Positions 21,126 to 31,089 of a stretch of DNA of 64,000 bases are shown in pieces; positions within the stretch are counted from its first letter, which is position 1; each line of letters starts with the position of its first letter. The position numbers were made by a program, and so were the translations under genes. Location of the stretch: NCBI GenBank assembly GCA_029262275.1, contig JAJCZS010000042.1:21257-85256 (forward strand). Reading direction: 5' to 3'. The DNA is from Deltaproteobacteria bacterium. Its GTDB lineage: Bacteria; Desulfobacterota_D; UBA1144; Nemesobacterales; UBA2774. The notes beneath the pieces were generated by a model, which was given only the letters and a program-made list of their open reading frames with translations, was not told where the DNA came from and did not search any database.

Positions 21126-22460
21126 CTAACCTTCAATTTTGGAGAAGATTGCATCTGTTACTGCGTCATAATCGGCCGGTAGCTCAATAGGGGCGTTGGC
21201 ATACTTTGAAAATACTCCCTCGAGTTCCTTTTTATGGTATCCAATTTTAAATTCAACAAATTTGAGCCCGTGTGCAGTTGATATAACTACAATTCTATCA
21301 GTAGGTTTGAAAACTTTCTTTTCCTTTAATTTAAGAAACACTCCAAGAGCAACACCTGTGTGTGGGCAGTTAAATGTTCCCGTTTTATCTACCTGTGCTG
21401 CAGCATTTGCTAGTTCTTCCTCACTTGCCTGCTCAACTATGCCGTCGAATTCCCTCAGCGTTCTGATGGCTTTGTTAACACTTACTGGATTTCCAATTTG
21501 AATGGCATTAGCTAGAGTTTTCTTGGCTTTCACTGGATGGAACTCTTCAAAATCCTTAAGATAGCTTAAATACAGAGGATTCGCATGTTCAGCCTGGGCA
21601 CATACTAGCCTTGGTAATTTATCAATTAGACCAAGATCCTTCATCATTAAAAATCCTTTTCCAAGAGCAGATATGTTTCCTAAGTTTCCACCTGGAATTA
21701 TAATCCAGTCAGGCACTTCCCAATCAAATTGCTGACACAGCTCTACACTAATAGTTTTCTGCCCCTCTATGCGAAGTGAGTTAATAGAATTTGCTAGATA
21801 GATATTATTTTGGCTACAAACTTTTTGCACCATTTCCATGCATCCATCGAAATCAGTATCTAAGGATAGAACCATCGCCCCATTTGAAATCGGCTGCACT
21901 AGCTGTGCAACTGAGACTTTATCTTTTGGTAGAAAAACAATTGCGGGTATGTCTGCTGAGGCGCAGTAGGCAGCAAGGGCTGCTGAAGTATCACCTGTAG
22001 ATGCGCAGGCCACGGCTGGTACATCCTTGCCATTAGCTTTCATTTGCTGCACTACAGATACTAGAACTGTCATACCTAAATCTTTAAATGAGCCTGTGTG
22101 GCTATTACCACACATTTTAAGCCAAAGGTCTTCCATTCCAACCTGCTTTCCAAACCGCTCAGCCCAAAACAGGTTTGTAGCTCCCTCATACATTGAGACA
22201 ATGTTTTCGTCTTCTACATATGGGCAGACCCATTCTTTCTTTCCCCATACGGAGCTTCCGTAGGGCCATGATTGCCTTCGGTAACGGTCATCAAATATAG
22301 CTTTCCACTCATCAGCAGAAGTTTCTTTGAGTTTATCGAGGTCGTGTGTGACTTCGAGTAAGTTATTGCATTTCTTGCATCGGTAGATTATTTCATCTAA
22401 TGGATATGTTTCACCGCACTCTTCATTTATACAACTAAACCAGGCTTTATATTCGCTCAT
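21126..22460 (-). CDS. thrC: Threonine synthase
   Basis: This 444-residue PLP enzyme turns O-phosphohomoserine into threonine. An N-terminal zinc-ribbon-like segment (CINEECG, CKKCNN) is followed by the PLP lysine motif [13 protein letters not shown] near residue 125. The PLP phosphate-binding Gly-rich loop is [12 protein letters not shown], around 255. The C-terminal [12 protein letters not shown] matches the family. The length is normal for this class. It lies upstream of thiE and diverges from acyP; the 250-base gap between them holds no clear gene or terminator. Confidence 0.93.
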   Translation of the reverse strand: MSEYKAWFSCINEECGETYPLDEIIYRCKKCNNLLEVTHDLDKLKETSADEWKAIFDDRYRRQSWPYGSSVWGKKEWVCPYVEDENIVSMYEGATNLFWAERFGKQVGMEDLWLKMCGNSHTGSFKDLGMTVLVSVVQQMKANGKDVPAVACASTGDTSAALAAYCASADIPAIVFLPKDKVSVAQLVQPISNGAMVLSLDTDFDGCMEMVQKVCSQNNIYLANSINSLRIEGQKTISVELCQQFDWEVPDWIIIPGGNLGNISALGKGFLMMKDLGLIDKLPRLVCAQAEHANPLYLSYLKDFEEFHPVKAKKTLANAIQIGNPVSVNKAIRTLREFDGIVEQASEEELANAAAQVDKTGTFNCPHTGVALGVFLKLKEKKVFKPTDRIVVISTAHGLKFVEFKIGYHKKELEGVFSKYANAPIELPADYDAVTDAIFSKIEG

Positions 22461-22710
22461 AACTAAACAAAATACATCTTGGTATTTTGACTGTCAAACA
22501 TTTGAGCTTATATCTTGAATATTCTGAGAAGATTATTCTGTAGCAGGTGTTTCATTTGACCGAGTTACAGCTTGTATTAAATACTGTATTTGGTGTATTA
22601 TCTTTAAAGATATTCTTAATGATTGCGTCCTAAGTTATCGAAATCGGACAATAATAATTTAAGACTGTTATTGACAGAAATTGTGCGTTTTGGTAATCTG
22701 AGCTTATTGG

Positions 22711-22986
22711 ATGGATAAAAAAAGAGTACATATTATAGTCCAAGGCAAAGTTCAGGGAGTATTTTTTAGAGCATCTACTAAAGACAAAGCTACCGAGCTA
22801 GAACTGAGCGGATTTGTAAGGAATATGCCCGACGGAACTGTGGAAATTGTTGCTGAGGGGAGTCAAGAACAGCTTACAAAACTTGTAGATTGGTGCCACA
22901 TAGGGCCTGAACGTTCAATTGTGAATGAAGTTCACTCAGACTGGCAGACTTACATAGCAGAATTTGAAGCATTCAATATTCGTTAA
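22711..22986 (+). CDS. acyP: Acylphosphatase
   Basis: This 91-residue enzyme hydrolyses carboxyl-phosphate bonds such as in acetyl phosphate. The full family signature is present: GKVQGVFFRAST with the catalytic Arg, and GFVRNMPDGTVEI with the catalytic Asn. The length is standard. No strong ribosome site precedes the ATG. It begins a plus-strand run of five genes with short gaps that ends with rsmA, suggesting one transcript. Confidence 0.93.
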   Translation: MDKKRVHIIVQGKVQGVFFRASTKDKATELELSGFVRNMPDGTVEIVAEGSQEQLTKLVDWCHIGPERSIVNEVHSDWQTYIAEFEAFNIR

Positions 22987-23010
22987 TAAAAAGGGAGTTA
23001 AGTAAATCTT

Positions 23011-23655
23011 ATGATCATAAAGTGTATACCGGGAGGTATCTTTTTAACTAACTGTTACATTCTCGGGGATGAAGAGACGAATGAAGGAATTTTAATCGAC
23101 CCCGGAGAACAAATGGATGAAATTATGGCTGAAGTTAAGAATTCTGGGCTAAAGATTACAAAGATTGTAAATACACATACTCATATTGATCATGTCGCCG
23201 GAGTTCAGCAAGCTAAAGAAGAACTTGGGGTACCATTTTATTTGCATCCTGAAGACGAGCCTGTTTTGCAGGTGTTGCCTGAGGCGGCTGCTAGATTTCC
23301 CCAGTTCGGCAATGTCAGGATTCCCGAGATAGATGTTTATATAGAAGAAGGAGATGAGGTAGAGATTGGCAGTCTAAAAGCTAAGGTACTGCATACCCCT
23401 GGGCATTCATGGGGAAGCGTTTGTTTTGTGATTGATGATCATATTATCTCAGGCGATACTTTATTTGCCGGCAGTGTTGGCAGGGTAGATCTTACAGGCG
23501 GTACATCAATGAGAGAGCTCGTGGGATCTATTAAGTCAAAGCTTATGTCGCTGCCCGATTCTTACAATGTTTATCCAGGTCATGGTCCTTTTACAACCAT
23601 AGGAATAGAACGAAGATCAAATCCCTTTATTACAGGTGATTTGGCTATTTTATAA
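23011..23655 (+). CDS. Metallo-beta-lactamase-fold hydrolase (glyoxalase II-like)
   Basis: This 214-residue enzyme has the binuclear metal motif THTHIDHVAG (H56, H58, D60, H61), a further HTPGHSWGS His, and the bridging Asp in SGDTLF followed by YPGHGPFT. It is in the size range of compact glyoxalase II-like hydrolases that lack the C-terminal helical substrate domain. It could cleave S-lactoylglutathione or another thioester; the sequence does not decide. AAGGGAG precedes the start by about ten bases. The stop is one base before the ftsB-like start. Confidence 0.88.
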   Translation: MIIKCIPGGIFLTNCYILGDEETNEGILIDPGEQMDEIMAEVKNSGLKITKIVNTHTHIDHVAGVQQAKEELGVPFYLHPEDEPVLQVLPEAAARFPQFGNVRIPEIDVYIEEGDEVEIGSLKAKVLHTPGHSWGSVCFVIDDHIISGDTLFAGSVGRVDLTGGTSMRELVGSIKSKLMSLPDSYNVYPGHGPFTTIGIERRSNPFITGDLAIL

Positions 23656-23656
23656 T

Positions 23657-23926
23657 ATGGAAAGAACAATAATCAGAGTTGTACTGGCAGTCTTAATCAT
23701 CTCTCTATTCGTATATCTTTTCACCAGAGAAATTACTCAAGTATATGCTCTTCACCAAGAGAACGAGAAAGTGAAACTGGAATCCAAAAAATTAGAAGAA
23801 GCAAACAACAAACTAACAAGGAAAATAGAATTGATCCAAGTAGATGAAACATATAAAGAAAAAGTCATAAGAAAAGAACTAGGGATGATCAAAAAAGGTG
23901 AAAAAGTTTATAGATTTCAAGAGTAA
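23657..23926 (+). CDS. ftsB: FtsB/DivIC-like septum formation initiator
   Basis: This 89-residue bitopic protein has one N-terminal membrane helix (about 6-26) and a coiled coil (about 33-65, HQENEKVKLESKKLEEANN), the layout of FtsB/DivIC. It ends with IRKELGMIKKGEKVYRF, matching the family tail (ExLGxxxxGExxy). Such proteins join FtsL and FtsQ at the division septum. I use the ATG at 23657, not the upstream start in the ORF track, because that one runs inside the previous gene. Its 3' end overlaps the next frame by 29 bases. Confidence 0.85.
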   Translation: MERTIIRVVLAVLIISLFVYLFTREITQVYALHQENEKVKLESKKLEEANNKLTRKIELIQVDETYKEKVIRKELGMIKKGEKVYRFQE

Positions 23927-25748
23927 AATTAAATCTTCAAACTATACATTGGGCAAAGTACTCGTAGGTGTAGTTTCAATTCTAATATTGGCCCTTATTC
24001 TTAGTAATAGTTTTCAGAGTATTAATTTCTATTTCGTATTGGCAACTCTGCTTATTTTATCCTCAGTGGTTTTAGGATACTCCCTCAAAGGCAATAAAAT
24101 TAAATTGGCATCAAGTATATTCAATAAAGATGGTGCTAAGAATGCTCCTGTAACAAATTTAAAAATGGGTAGTTCTGAAGATGCTGCCTATGATGAATCT
24201 AATAATGTTAAAGAACTGAGAGCCGATATTAACAAAGCTCTTGTGATGTTAGGCAAGTTGGTTCAGAGCCACAGCATATTATTTTATATGAAGATGGATG
24301 ACGGACTGTTTACAATTGCAGATTATATATCTAACAATGAAGAAATCATTGATAGCGGACAGCGAGTTAGTTTCCGCAGCGGCTATCTTGGATGGGTCTT
24401 AAAGACTAAAACTCCTGTTCTGATTACTAGCATCAAAAATGTTAGACAAAATCTGATTTACTATACAAAAGACATTCCGGTTAAATCATTGTTCGCCACT
24501 CCACTTCTCATGAAGGCTGAGGCAAATGTTCCTGAGAGCAAAAGAGATGTTGTAGGAATTCTCATCATTGATAGCATGAATAAAAATGTATTTGGAGAAA
24601 ATGAGAAGCTTATAGTCTCTCTTATCTCAGATAGGATTAGCGAGATTATAGATAGGTTCCAGCTTTCTGAAAAAGTTAAACTCAGCTCCCAAGAACTTAA
24701 CTCTTTTTATGATTTTACACAGAAACTCAATTCCACAGATAGTATCGATGCAGTAATGGATCATGTCATAGATACTCTGGAGCGGGGCTTGGAGGCTGAT
24801 TTTGTTGGGGTTACGCTTTTAGATGATGATGAGGGCTGTACATTAAAGAGGATTAGCGATAAGGATAAAAGCCATCTGGAAGGTAACGAAATTCCCTACT
24901 CGGATAATCTTACATGGCTAGTAAATGAGGGTAAAAACTATTTTAACACAGAAGATCTCTCAACAAGGACTAAGTACAGAAGCATATTTGGTAAGGAAAT
25001 TGATTTTGCTTTGGGTGTAAAGAATGTTAAATCAGTTTTAATCTATCCGCTTATTGAAAAGATTCCCGAGGAGCATGATAGAGAAACAAATATACTAGGC
25101 TCCGTGGTGATTGCCCGCAAGGAAAAGTTGTTATTTAATGAGAGTGAAATCAGTCTTGCTAAAATAATTTGTGGTGAATCAGCAAAATTTATAAAGACTT
25201 CTGTAAATTATCAAAAGACCAAAGAGCTTGCTATAAGGGACGGTCTTACAGGCTTATACAATTATAGGCATTTTCAGGAAATGCTTTCCTATACCATTGC
25301 ACACTCAGATAGATATGATGAACGTTCATCTCTAATATTAATGGACGTGGATGATTTGAAGAGTATTAATGATACTTATGGGCATAGAGCTGGGGATAGC
25401 GTCTTGTCATTTGTCGGTAAAGTGTTGACTGAGTCTCTTAGAAAAATCGATGTATCAGCAAGATATGGTGGGGATGAGTTTGCTATAGTTCTTCCTAATA
25501 CAAACAAAAGAGGGTCCCTAGTGGTTGCCCAAAAAATTAAAAACAATATCAAGAATATGCCTTTTAAATTTAATGGCGATGAGGTCTATATCACTCTTAG
25601 TGTAGGAATAGCTACTTATCCAGAGAATGCTCCTGATAATGAAGCTCTAATAGAAAAAGCGGACAAGGCTTTATACGAATCTAAGAATCAGGGCAAAGAT
25701 AAGGTAGTTCACTGCGCGGATATATCTCTTGAAGAGCTTGGGACTTAA
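23898..25748 (+). CDS. Membrane GAF-GAF-GGDEF diguanylate cyclase
   Basis: This 616-residue protein has two N-terminal membrane helices (about 15-60), two GAF-like sensory regions (about 110-255 and 270-435) and a C-terminal GGDEF domain. The active-site GGDEF is intact (ARYGGDEFAIV) and RKID five residues upstream matches the RxxD inhibitory site, so it should make cyclic di-GMP and be feedback inhibited. The tracked start is GTG at 23898, inside the ftsB-like gene, with no strong ribosome site; a later start is possible. Location between an ftsB-like gene and rsmA is unusual for a cyclase. Confidence 0.88.
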   Translation: MKKFIDFKSKIKSSNYTLGKVLVGVVSILILALILSNSFQSINFYFVLATLLILSSVVLGYSLKGNKIKLASSIFNKDGAKNAPVTNLKMGSSEDAAYDESNNVKELRADINKALVMLGKLVQSHSILFYMKMDDGLFTIADYISNNEEIIDSGQRVSFRSGYLGWVLKTKTPVLITSIKNVRQNLIYYTKDIPVKSLFATPLLMKAEANVPESKRDVVGILIIDSMNKNVFGENEKLIVSLISDRISEIIDRFQLSEKVKLSSQELNSFYDFTQKLNSTDSIDAVMDHVIDTLERGLEADFVGVTLLDDDEGCTLKRISDKDKSHLEGNEIPYSDNLTWLVNEGKNYFNTEDLSTRTKYRSIFGKEIDFALGVKNVKSVLIYPLIEKIPEEHDRETNILGSVVIARKEKLLFNESEISLAKIICGESAKFIKTSVNYQKTKELAIRDGLTGLYNYRHFQEMLSYTIAHSDRYDERSSLILMDVDDLKSINDTYGHRAGDSVLSFVGKVLTESLRKIDVSARYGGDEFAIVLPNTNKRGSLVVAQKIKNNIKNMPFKFNGDEVYITLSVGIATYPENAPDNEALIEKADKALYESKNQGKDKVVHCADISLEELGT

Positions 25749-25773
25749 TCAATAGCATGTAAACTCTATATTT

Positions 25774-26616
25774 ATGCCCCTCACAAAAACCACAGCTAAT
25801 CCTAAAGAGTTTTTCTCTAAAATTAAATCCTATCCAAATAAGAAGCTAGGACAAAATTTTATTAAAGATTTTAGAATTATTGACCATATCGCTCAAGCGG
25901 CCGAGCTCTCGGAGGAGGACGAAGTTCTAGAGATAGGCCCTGGGTTAGGAGCCCTTACATTTGCTTTAGCAAATAAGGCCCAACGGGTAGTGGCCATTGA
26001 AAAGGATAGCAAGCTCTTTGAACATTTAAGAGAGCTATTTAATGACTATACGAATGTAGAGTTTATAAATCAGGACGCATTGAAGACGGATTACGGTAAT
26101 TTCTACAGGGGCAGTAAACTAAAGGCAATTGCAAATCTTCCTTATAGTGTTTCGTCTCCAGTTTTGTTTAAGCTACTTGAAGCCCGTCAGTATTTCTCAT
26201 CCATGGTATTGATGCTGCAACACGAAGTTGGCGAGAGAATAACCGCACCTCCTGGAGGGAAAACATATGGGTCTATATCCGTTTTGCTGCAAGCTTACTG
26301 TGATATCACATCAGAGTTTCGTGTATCACCTGAGTCATTCTGGCCTAAACCCAAGGTCGACTCGGTAGTATTGAAATTTGTCCCTCTTGAAACTCCCAGA
26401 GCTGAAATTTCAGATGATAGACTTTTTGAAAAAGTTGTAAGAGCTGCCTTTTCTTCTAGAAGAAAGATGCTGGGGAATTCACTTCAGTCAGGTTTTTCCA
26501 AAGAGTTGGTGGTTGAGGCTCTAAATCAGTCCGGGATAGATTCCAAAAGACGTGCGGAGACACTCTCTGTTGAAGAATTTGCTAAGCTCACCGAAAATAT
26601 TTCGGTATGTTCTTAG
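25774..26616 (+). CDS. rsmA: 16S rRNA (adenine1518-N6/adenine1519-N6)-dimethyltransferase
   Basis: This 280-residue KsgA/RsmA enzyme dimethylates two adenines in helix 45 of 16S rRNA during 30S maturation. It shows the family start KLGQNFIKD, the SAM motif VLEIGPGLGALTFAL and the catalytic motif NLPYSVSSPV. The C-terminal part has RAAFSSRRKMLGNSL, typical of the family. It ends the acyP-to-rsmA run and converges with the carboxylase genes. Confidence 0.95.
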   Translation: MPLTKTTANPKEFFSKIKSYPNKKLGQNFIKDFRIIDHIAQAAELSEEDEVLEIGPGLGALTFALANKAQRVVAIEKDSKLFEHLRELFNDYTNVEFINQDALKTDYGNFYRGSKLKAIANLPYSVSSPVLFKLLEARQYFSSMVLMLQHEVGERITAPPGGKTYGSISVLLQAYCDITSEFRVSPESFWPKPKVDSVVLKFVPLETPRAEISDDRLFEKVVRAAFSSRRKMLGNSLQSGFSKELVVEALNQSGIDSKRRAETLSVEEFAKLTENISVCS

Positions 26617-26686
26617 TCTCATAAAGATTTATGAGGTAGATGGAATAACAATAATTTGTTGGAGGGTAAAGAATAAATTAGTTCTA

Positions 26687-27184
26687 TTAATCCTCAGAAG
26701 ACACAATTAAAAGGGTGGTTTCTGCTTCAACCGCATCCCCTTCGTTAACCAAGACTTCAGTCACTTTTCCTTCTATAGGAGATTTAAGCTCGCTTTCCAT
26801 TTTCATAGCTTCCACAACGGCTACACCTTCATCCGCCGTAACTTCATCTCCGACATCTTTAAGAATTTTTACGACACGGCTTGGCATTGGTGATTTTATT
26901 TCTTGCACGCCTGAAAGAACTTGAGAGGATTTTCTCTGATCTCTCTCAGATATGGCTTCAATTATAAATAAATCACCATCCATGAATACCTGTAATTTTT
27001 TGCCGTCTTTTAAAACCCCGATAGTAAGTGATTTGCCCTCTAATATAATGGAATAGAGGTTGTCATCAATTTTTTCAAACTCAACAGGGATTTCTTTATC
27101 ATTAATTTTAACGAAAGTTTGCTCTTTTTCTCGATCTACTTCTATACTAAAAACCTTATCTTTGATCTTCAATGTGTATGTCAT
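26687..27184 (-). CDS. Biotin carboxyl carrier protein subunit of acyl-CoA carboxylase
   Basis: This 165-residue protein ends in a biotinyl domain with the attachment motif EAMKMES (Lys128). Residues 1-90 are a beta-rich region like the BT domain found between carboxylase and carrier parts in propionyl-CoA carboxylase alpha subunits. A short linker and PMPSRVVKIL lead into the biotinyl fold. Its start overlaps the carboxylase stop by four bases, so the alpha subunit is here split in two genes that are translated together. Confidence 0.9.
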   Translation of the reverse strand: MTYTLKIKDKVFSIEVDREKEQTFVKINDKEIPVEFEKIDDNLYSIILEGKSLTIGVLKDGKKLQVFMDGDLFIIEAISERDQRKSSQVLSGVQEIKSPMPSRVVKILKDVGDEVTADEGVAVVEAMKMESELKSPIEGKVTEVLVNEGDAVEAETTLLIVSSED

Positions 27185-28674
27185 ATCAGTGAGCCCCCTG
27201 ATAGTGAAGCTTTTCTTGCAAGGAGCTTCCAGTTTGATTGAGGAGCCTTTTCGGTCTCAGTAGTTTCTTCTACATCATCAACTGCGAGTGCTGCAGCAAT
27301 CAATGCAGGCTCAATATCAACCTCTCCCGGTGTTAACAGTTCGGGGTGTCGCTCAATGAAACCAGTATCTAATTTTCCTTGTCTGAATTCTTCGTTATTC
27401 ATTACACGTATAAGGAACCCTATATTTGTTTTTACACCAAGAACTACATATTCTCTAAGAGCTGATGCCATTTTATCAATAGCTGCCTCTCTTGAGTCCG
27501 CCCATACAACTAATTTTGATAACATAGGGTCATAGTATGAAGTAATTTCACAACCACTGTATATAGATGAGTCATCTCTTATTCCGGGCCCGCTGGGTGC
27601 TTTAACATATTGAAGCAATCCCGGAGAGGGCATAAAATTAGTTTCAGGATCTTCTGCATATACCCTACATTCAACTGCCCAACCGTTAATCTCTAAATCT
27701 TTTTGCTTGAAAGGTAGTTTTTCTCCATCTGCTATACGCACCATCCATTTCACGATGTCAAACCCAGTGATCATTTCAGTTACTGGGTGCTCAACTTGGA
27801 CACGGGTGTTCATCTCAAGAAAATAAAAATTTTCTTTTTGATCCATGATAAATTCTACTGTTCCGGCGCCGCTGTAGTTAACTGCTTTTGCAATTCTAAC
27901 CGCTACTTCACCCATTTTTTTTCTAGTTTTTGCACTAATAGCACTTGAGGGTGCTTCTTCAATTACCTTTTGATGTCTTCTTTGAATAGAGCACTCACGT
28001 TCAAATAAATGAAGTGTGTTTCCATGAGTGTCCGCGATTATTTGTATTTCAACGTGTCTTGGTTGCTCAACGAATCTCTCCACAAATACTGAGTCGTCTC
28101 CAAAAGAGGAACGTGCTTCACTTTTAGCCATACGTAGCGAGCTTTCAAATTCTTCTTTATCTCTGACCAACCTCATTCCCTTACCACCTCCACCTGCGGA
28201 GGCTTTGATCATCACGGGGTAGCCAATTTTATCTGCAACTCCTGAGGCTTCTACATCAGTTACCGCACCGTCTGATCCGGGCACAAGGGGTACTTTTGAT
28301 TTCTGTGCAATTTTTCTGGCCGTTATTTTGTCACCCATAAGCCGTATAGCTTCTGCAGAAGGGCCAATAAAAACTATCCCTTCTTTCTCACATCTCTTTG
28401 CAAACTCTTCATTCTCAGAAAGGAAGCCAAAACCCGGGTGAATGGCCTCAGCACCTGATTTCTTGGCAACATCAATTATTTTATCTATAACCAAATAACT
28501 CTCTGCGGGAGCTGGGGGGCCTATGTGATATGCTTCATCAGCCAAGGCTACGTGCAGTGATCTGCGGTCAGCATCTGAATAAACTGCAATAGTAACAGCG
28601 CCTAGCTCTTTACAGGCTCTGATTATCCTTACCGCGATTTCCCCTCTATTTGCTATAAGTATCTTTTTAAACAT
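27181..28674 (-). CDS. Biotin carboxylase subunit of acyl-CoA carboxylase
   Basis: This 497-residue ATP-grasp enzyme carboxylates biotin with bicarbonate and ATP. It starts with the standard FKKILIANRGEIAVRI. The ATP-binding Gly-rich loop is KASAGGGGKGMRLV, around 163, and the catalytic EMNTRVQVEHPVTE lies near 290. The domain order fits AccC/PccA. It lies between the carrier and carboxyltransferase genes, so I read it as part of a propionyl-CoA or related acyl-CoA carboxylase rather than the housekeeping acetyl-CoA enzyme, but the acyl group is not certain. Confidence 0.94.
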   Translation of the reverse strand: MFKKILIANRGEIAVRIIRACKELGAVTIAVYSDADRRSLHVALADEAYHIGPPAPAESYLVIDKIIDVAKKSGAEAIHPGFGFLSENEEFAKRCEKEGIVFIGPSAEAIRLMGDKITARKIAQKSKVPLVPGSDGAVTDVEASGVADKIGYPVMIKASAGGGGKGMRLVRDKEEFESSLRMAKSEARSSFGDDSVFVERFVEQPRHVEIQIIADTHGNTLHLFERECSIQRRHQKVIEEAPSSAISAKTRKKMGEVAVRIAKAVNYSGAGTVEFIMDQKENFYFLEMNTRVQVEHPVTEMITGFDIVKWMVRIADGEKLPFKQKDLEINGWAVECRVYAEDPETNFMPSPGLLQYVKAPSGPGIRDDSSIYSGCEITSYYDPMLSKLVVWADSREAAIDKMASALREYVVLGVKTNIGFLIRVMNNEEFRQGKLDTGFIERHPELLTPGEVDIEPALIAAALAVDDVEETTETEKAPQSNWKLLARKASLSGGSLI

Positions 28675-28692
28675 TTAGTATTTCCTTTGCTT

Positions 28693-30237
28693 TTAAAGCG
28701 GAATGTTCCCATGCTTTTTAGGAGGAAGAGTTTGTCTTTTCCCATCAAGCATATCAAATGCCGCAATCACGCGAGGTCTTGTATCTTCAGGTCTTATAAC
28801 TTCGTCTACAAAGCCAAGCTCGGCAGCTTTGTAAGGATTTGCAAAATTTTCTTTATACTCTTCAATTAGCTTAGCTCTTTCACCTTCAGGGTCATCAGCC
28901 TGTGCAATCTGGCCGCGGGAGATAATGTTTACTGCTCCGTCAGAGCCCATAACAGCAATTTCAGCAGTTGGATAAGCCAATGTCATATCACCTCTAATGT
29001 GTCTTGATGACATAACATCATATGCGCCTCCATATGCTTTCCTGGTGATAACCGTAACCCTAGGGACGGTAGCCTCACTATAGGCGTAGAGGAGCTTTGC
29101 ACCATGCTTAATAATTCCGCCCCACTCCTGAGAGGTTCCAGGTAGGAATCCAGGAACATCTTCAAAAGTTAAAAGTGGAATATTAAAACAATCACAAAAT
29201 CTGACAAACCTGGCGCCTTTAATAGAGGCATCGATGTCAAGACAACCTGCAAGCATGTTGGGCTGGTTTCCTACTATTCCTATAACCCGTCCTGCTAATC
29301 TGGCAAATCCTACAATAATATTTTTTGCGTAATGTTCCTGTACTTCAAAGAAATAACCTTCATCAACAACAGAGGTAACCACATCCTTCATATCGTAGGG
29401 TTTATTAGGATTTTCAGGGACGATTGATCTAAGCCCCATATCCCTTCGGTCCGAAGGGTCTTCTGTGGCAACCCTGGGAGGGTCTTCCATATTGTTTGAA
29501 GGCAAGAAACTTAGTAGTTCTTTTATTAATAGTATAGATTCTTTATCATCTTCGGCGGCAAAATGAGCAACACCGCTTCTGGAGTTGTGAACTATTGCTC
29601 CGCCTAAATCCTCGGAGTTTACTTCTTCGTGAGTTACTGCCTTGATAACATCGGGGCCAGTTATAAACATGTAACTCGTATCTTTAACCATTATTGTAAA
29701 GTCGGTTATTGCTGGAGAGTAAACGGCTCCACCAGCACATGGGCCCATAATTGATGAGATTTGAGGCACCACTCCAGATGCCAATACATTTCTTGAGAAT
29801 ATTTCAGCATATCCTGCAAGGCTCTCGACACCTTCTTGGATTCTTGCTCCACCTGAGTCGCTAAGACCTACTACAGGTGCTCCTACTTGCATGGCTAGGT
29901 CCATTATCTTGCATATCTTTCTGCCGTGCTCCATTCCAAGCGAGCCGCCAAAAACCGTAAAGTCCTGAGCATAAACAAACACCTTTCGACCCTCAACCTT
30001 TCCGTATCCGGTTACAACACCATCACCTAGGAATTTCTTATCTCCCATTCCAAAGTCATTGCATCTATGTACAACAAATTTATCGAGTTCTACAAAGGTA
30101 TTCTTATCAAGAAGTAGGTCTATTCTTTCTCTTGCTGTAAGCTTGCCGTTGTCATGCTGTTTTTTTATGCGGGATTCTCCGCCCCCTGACTCGGCTTCTT
30201 TTTCTTTTTGTTCTAGTATTTCAATTTTTTCCTTCAT
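28693..30237 (-). CDS. Acyl-CoA carboxylase carboxyltransferase (PccB-like)
   Basis: This 514-residue carboxyltransferase beta subunit moves the carboxyl group from biotin to an acyl-CoA, most likely propionyl-CoA. The family start [13 protein letters not shown] is present, and the two crotonase-fold halves show [17 protein letters not shown] and [15 protein letters not shown], then [15 protein letters not shown] and [14 protein letters not shown]. Length and motifs agree with PccB rather than the AccA/AccD pair. It is the first of three same-strand genes with an 18-base gap to the carboxylase. Confidence 0.94.
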   Translation of the reverse strand: MKEKIEILEQKEKEAESGGGESRIKKQHDNGKLTARERIDLLLDKNTFVELDKFVVHRCNDFGMGDKKFLGDGVVTGYGKVEGRKVFVYAQDFTVFGGSLGMEHGRKICKIMDLAMQVGAPVVGLSDSGGARIQEGVESLAGYAEIFSRNVLASGVVPQISSIMGPCAGGAVYSPAITDFTIMVKDTSYMFITGPDVIKAVTHEEVNSEDLGGAIVHNSRSGVAHFAAEDDKESILLIKELLSFLPSNNMEDPPRVATEDPSDRRDMGLRSIVPENPNKPYDMKDVVTSVVDEGYFFEVQEHYAKNIIVGFARLAGRVIGIVGNQPNMLAGCLDIDASIKGARFVRFCDCFNIPLLTFEDVPGFLPGTSQEWGGIIKHGAKLLYAYSEATVPRVTVITRKAYGGAYDVMSSRHIRGDMTLAYPTAEIAVMGSDGAVNIISRGQIAQADDPEGERAKLIEEYKENFANPYKAAELGFVDEVIRPEDTRPRVIAAFDMLDGKRQTLPPKKHGNIPL

Positions 30238-30367
30238 TATCAGCTCCTTTGAAGGTCTTTAAGAGACCAAAACTGTACTCAGAAATTTTATAGTTGGCAA
30301 GTGCAGCGAAGCTCTAATAGTGTGCGGCAAATTTTGAATTTTATTAGGATGTTTAAAGAGGCTAGAG

Positions 30368-30970
30368 CTATTTTAATTCCATGATTTTTTGCCAGAGTTT
30401 ATTAACCTGGTTTTCGCTCTCTTCTAAGGTTCCAGTGTTGTCAATTATATAGTCTGCATGCTGTGTTTTTTCTGAGGTGGGCATTTGTGAATTAATTCTC
30501 GATAATGCCTCATCTATGGAAAGCTCATTCCTCTTTTTTAGCCTCTCTATTTGTGATTCCTCATCCGAAGTTACCACAATCAGCTTCTCTATTAGATCTT
30601 TAAGTCCACCTTTTTCAACAATAAGAGCTGCCTCAATAATAACGACCTTAGCATTCTCTCTTTTATATTGATCTACTTTCTTTCTTGCTGTTTGTATGAT
30701 TACTGGATGAGTTATATCGTTTAATACTTTTCTCTTGTTATCATCATTGAAAATAATGTCTCCAAGAGTTTTTCTATTTATAGTAAGATCCGGATTTAAA
30801 ATGTCCTTGCCAAAAGCGTCCACTATTTTCTTCCATGTGGGCTGATTAGGCTCAACAATCTTTTTTGCTATATCATCGACATCGATGACTTTAGCACCGA
30901 GGTTCTCAAGCATCAGTGCCACAACACTTTTTCCAGAAGCTATATTTCCTGTGAGACCTAAAACCTTCAT
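30368..30970 (-). CDS. coaE: Dephospho-CoA kinase
   Basis: This 200-residue P-loop kinase phosphorylates dephospho-CoA in the last step of CoA synthesis. The P-loop is GLTGNIASGKSVV at the N-terminus, and the family features DVDDIAKKIVEP and HP (THPVI) follow. The length is standard. It diverges from the 3-hydroxyacyl-CoA dehydrogenase gene and lies 130 bases beyond the carboxylase operon start on the same strand. Confidence 0.94.
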   Translation of the reverse strand: MKVLGLTGNIASGKSVVALMLENLGAKVIDVDDIAKKIVEPNQPTWKKIVDAFGKDILNPDLTINRKTLGDIIFNDDNKRKVLNDITHPVIIQTARKKVDQYKRENAKVVIIEAALIVEKGGLKDLIEKLIVVTSDEESQIERLKKRNELSIDEALSRINSQMPTSEKTQHADYIIDNTGTLEESENQVNKLWQKIMELK

Positions 30971-31089
30971 TGGGGTATTGTAATTTGGGAAACCCAGGGT
31001 TTCAAATATTTATATCTCTTATATAGTTTAAATCTACAGTTTGGTATACTAGAGGAGCTTTATATAGATTTTTAAGAACGGAGCTTTAT

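Noticed and set aside
26618-26635. Palindrome CTCATAAA-GA-TTTATGAG after rsmA
   Set aside because: The loop would be too small to form well and there is no T-run; could be chance in AT-rich sequence.
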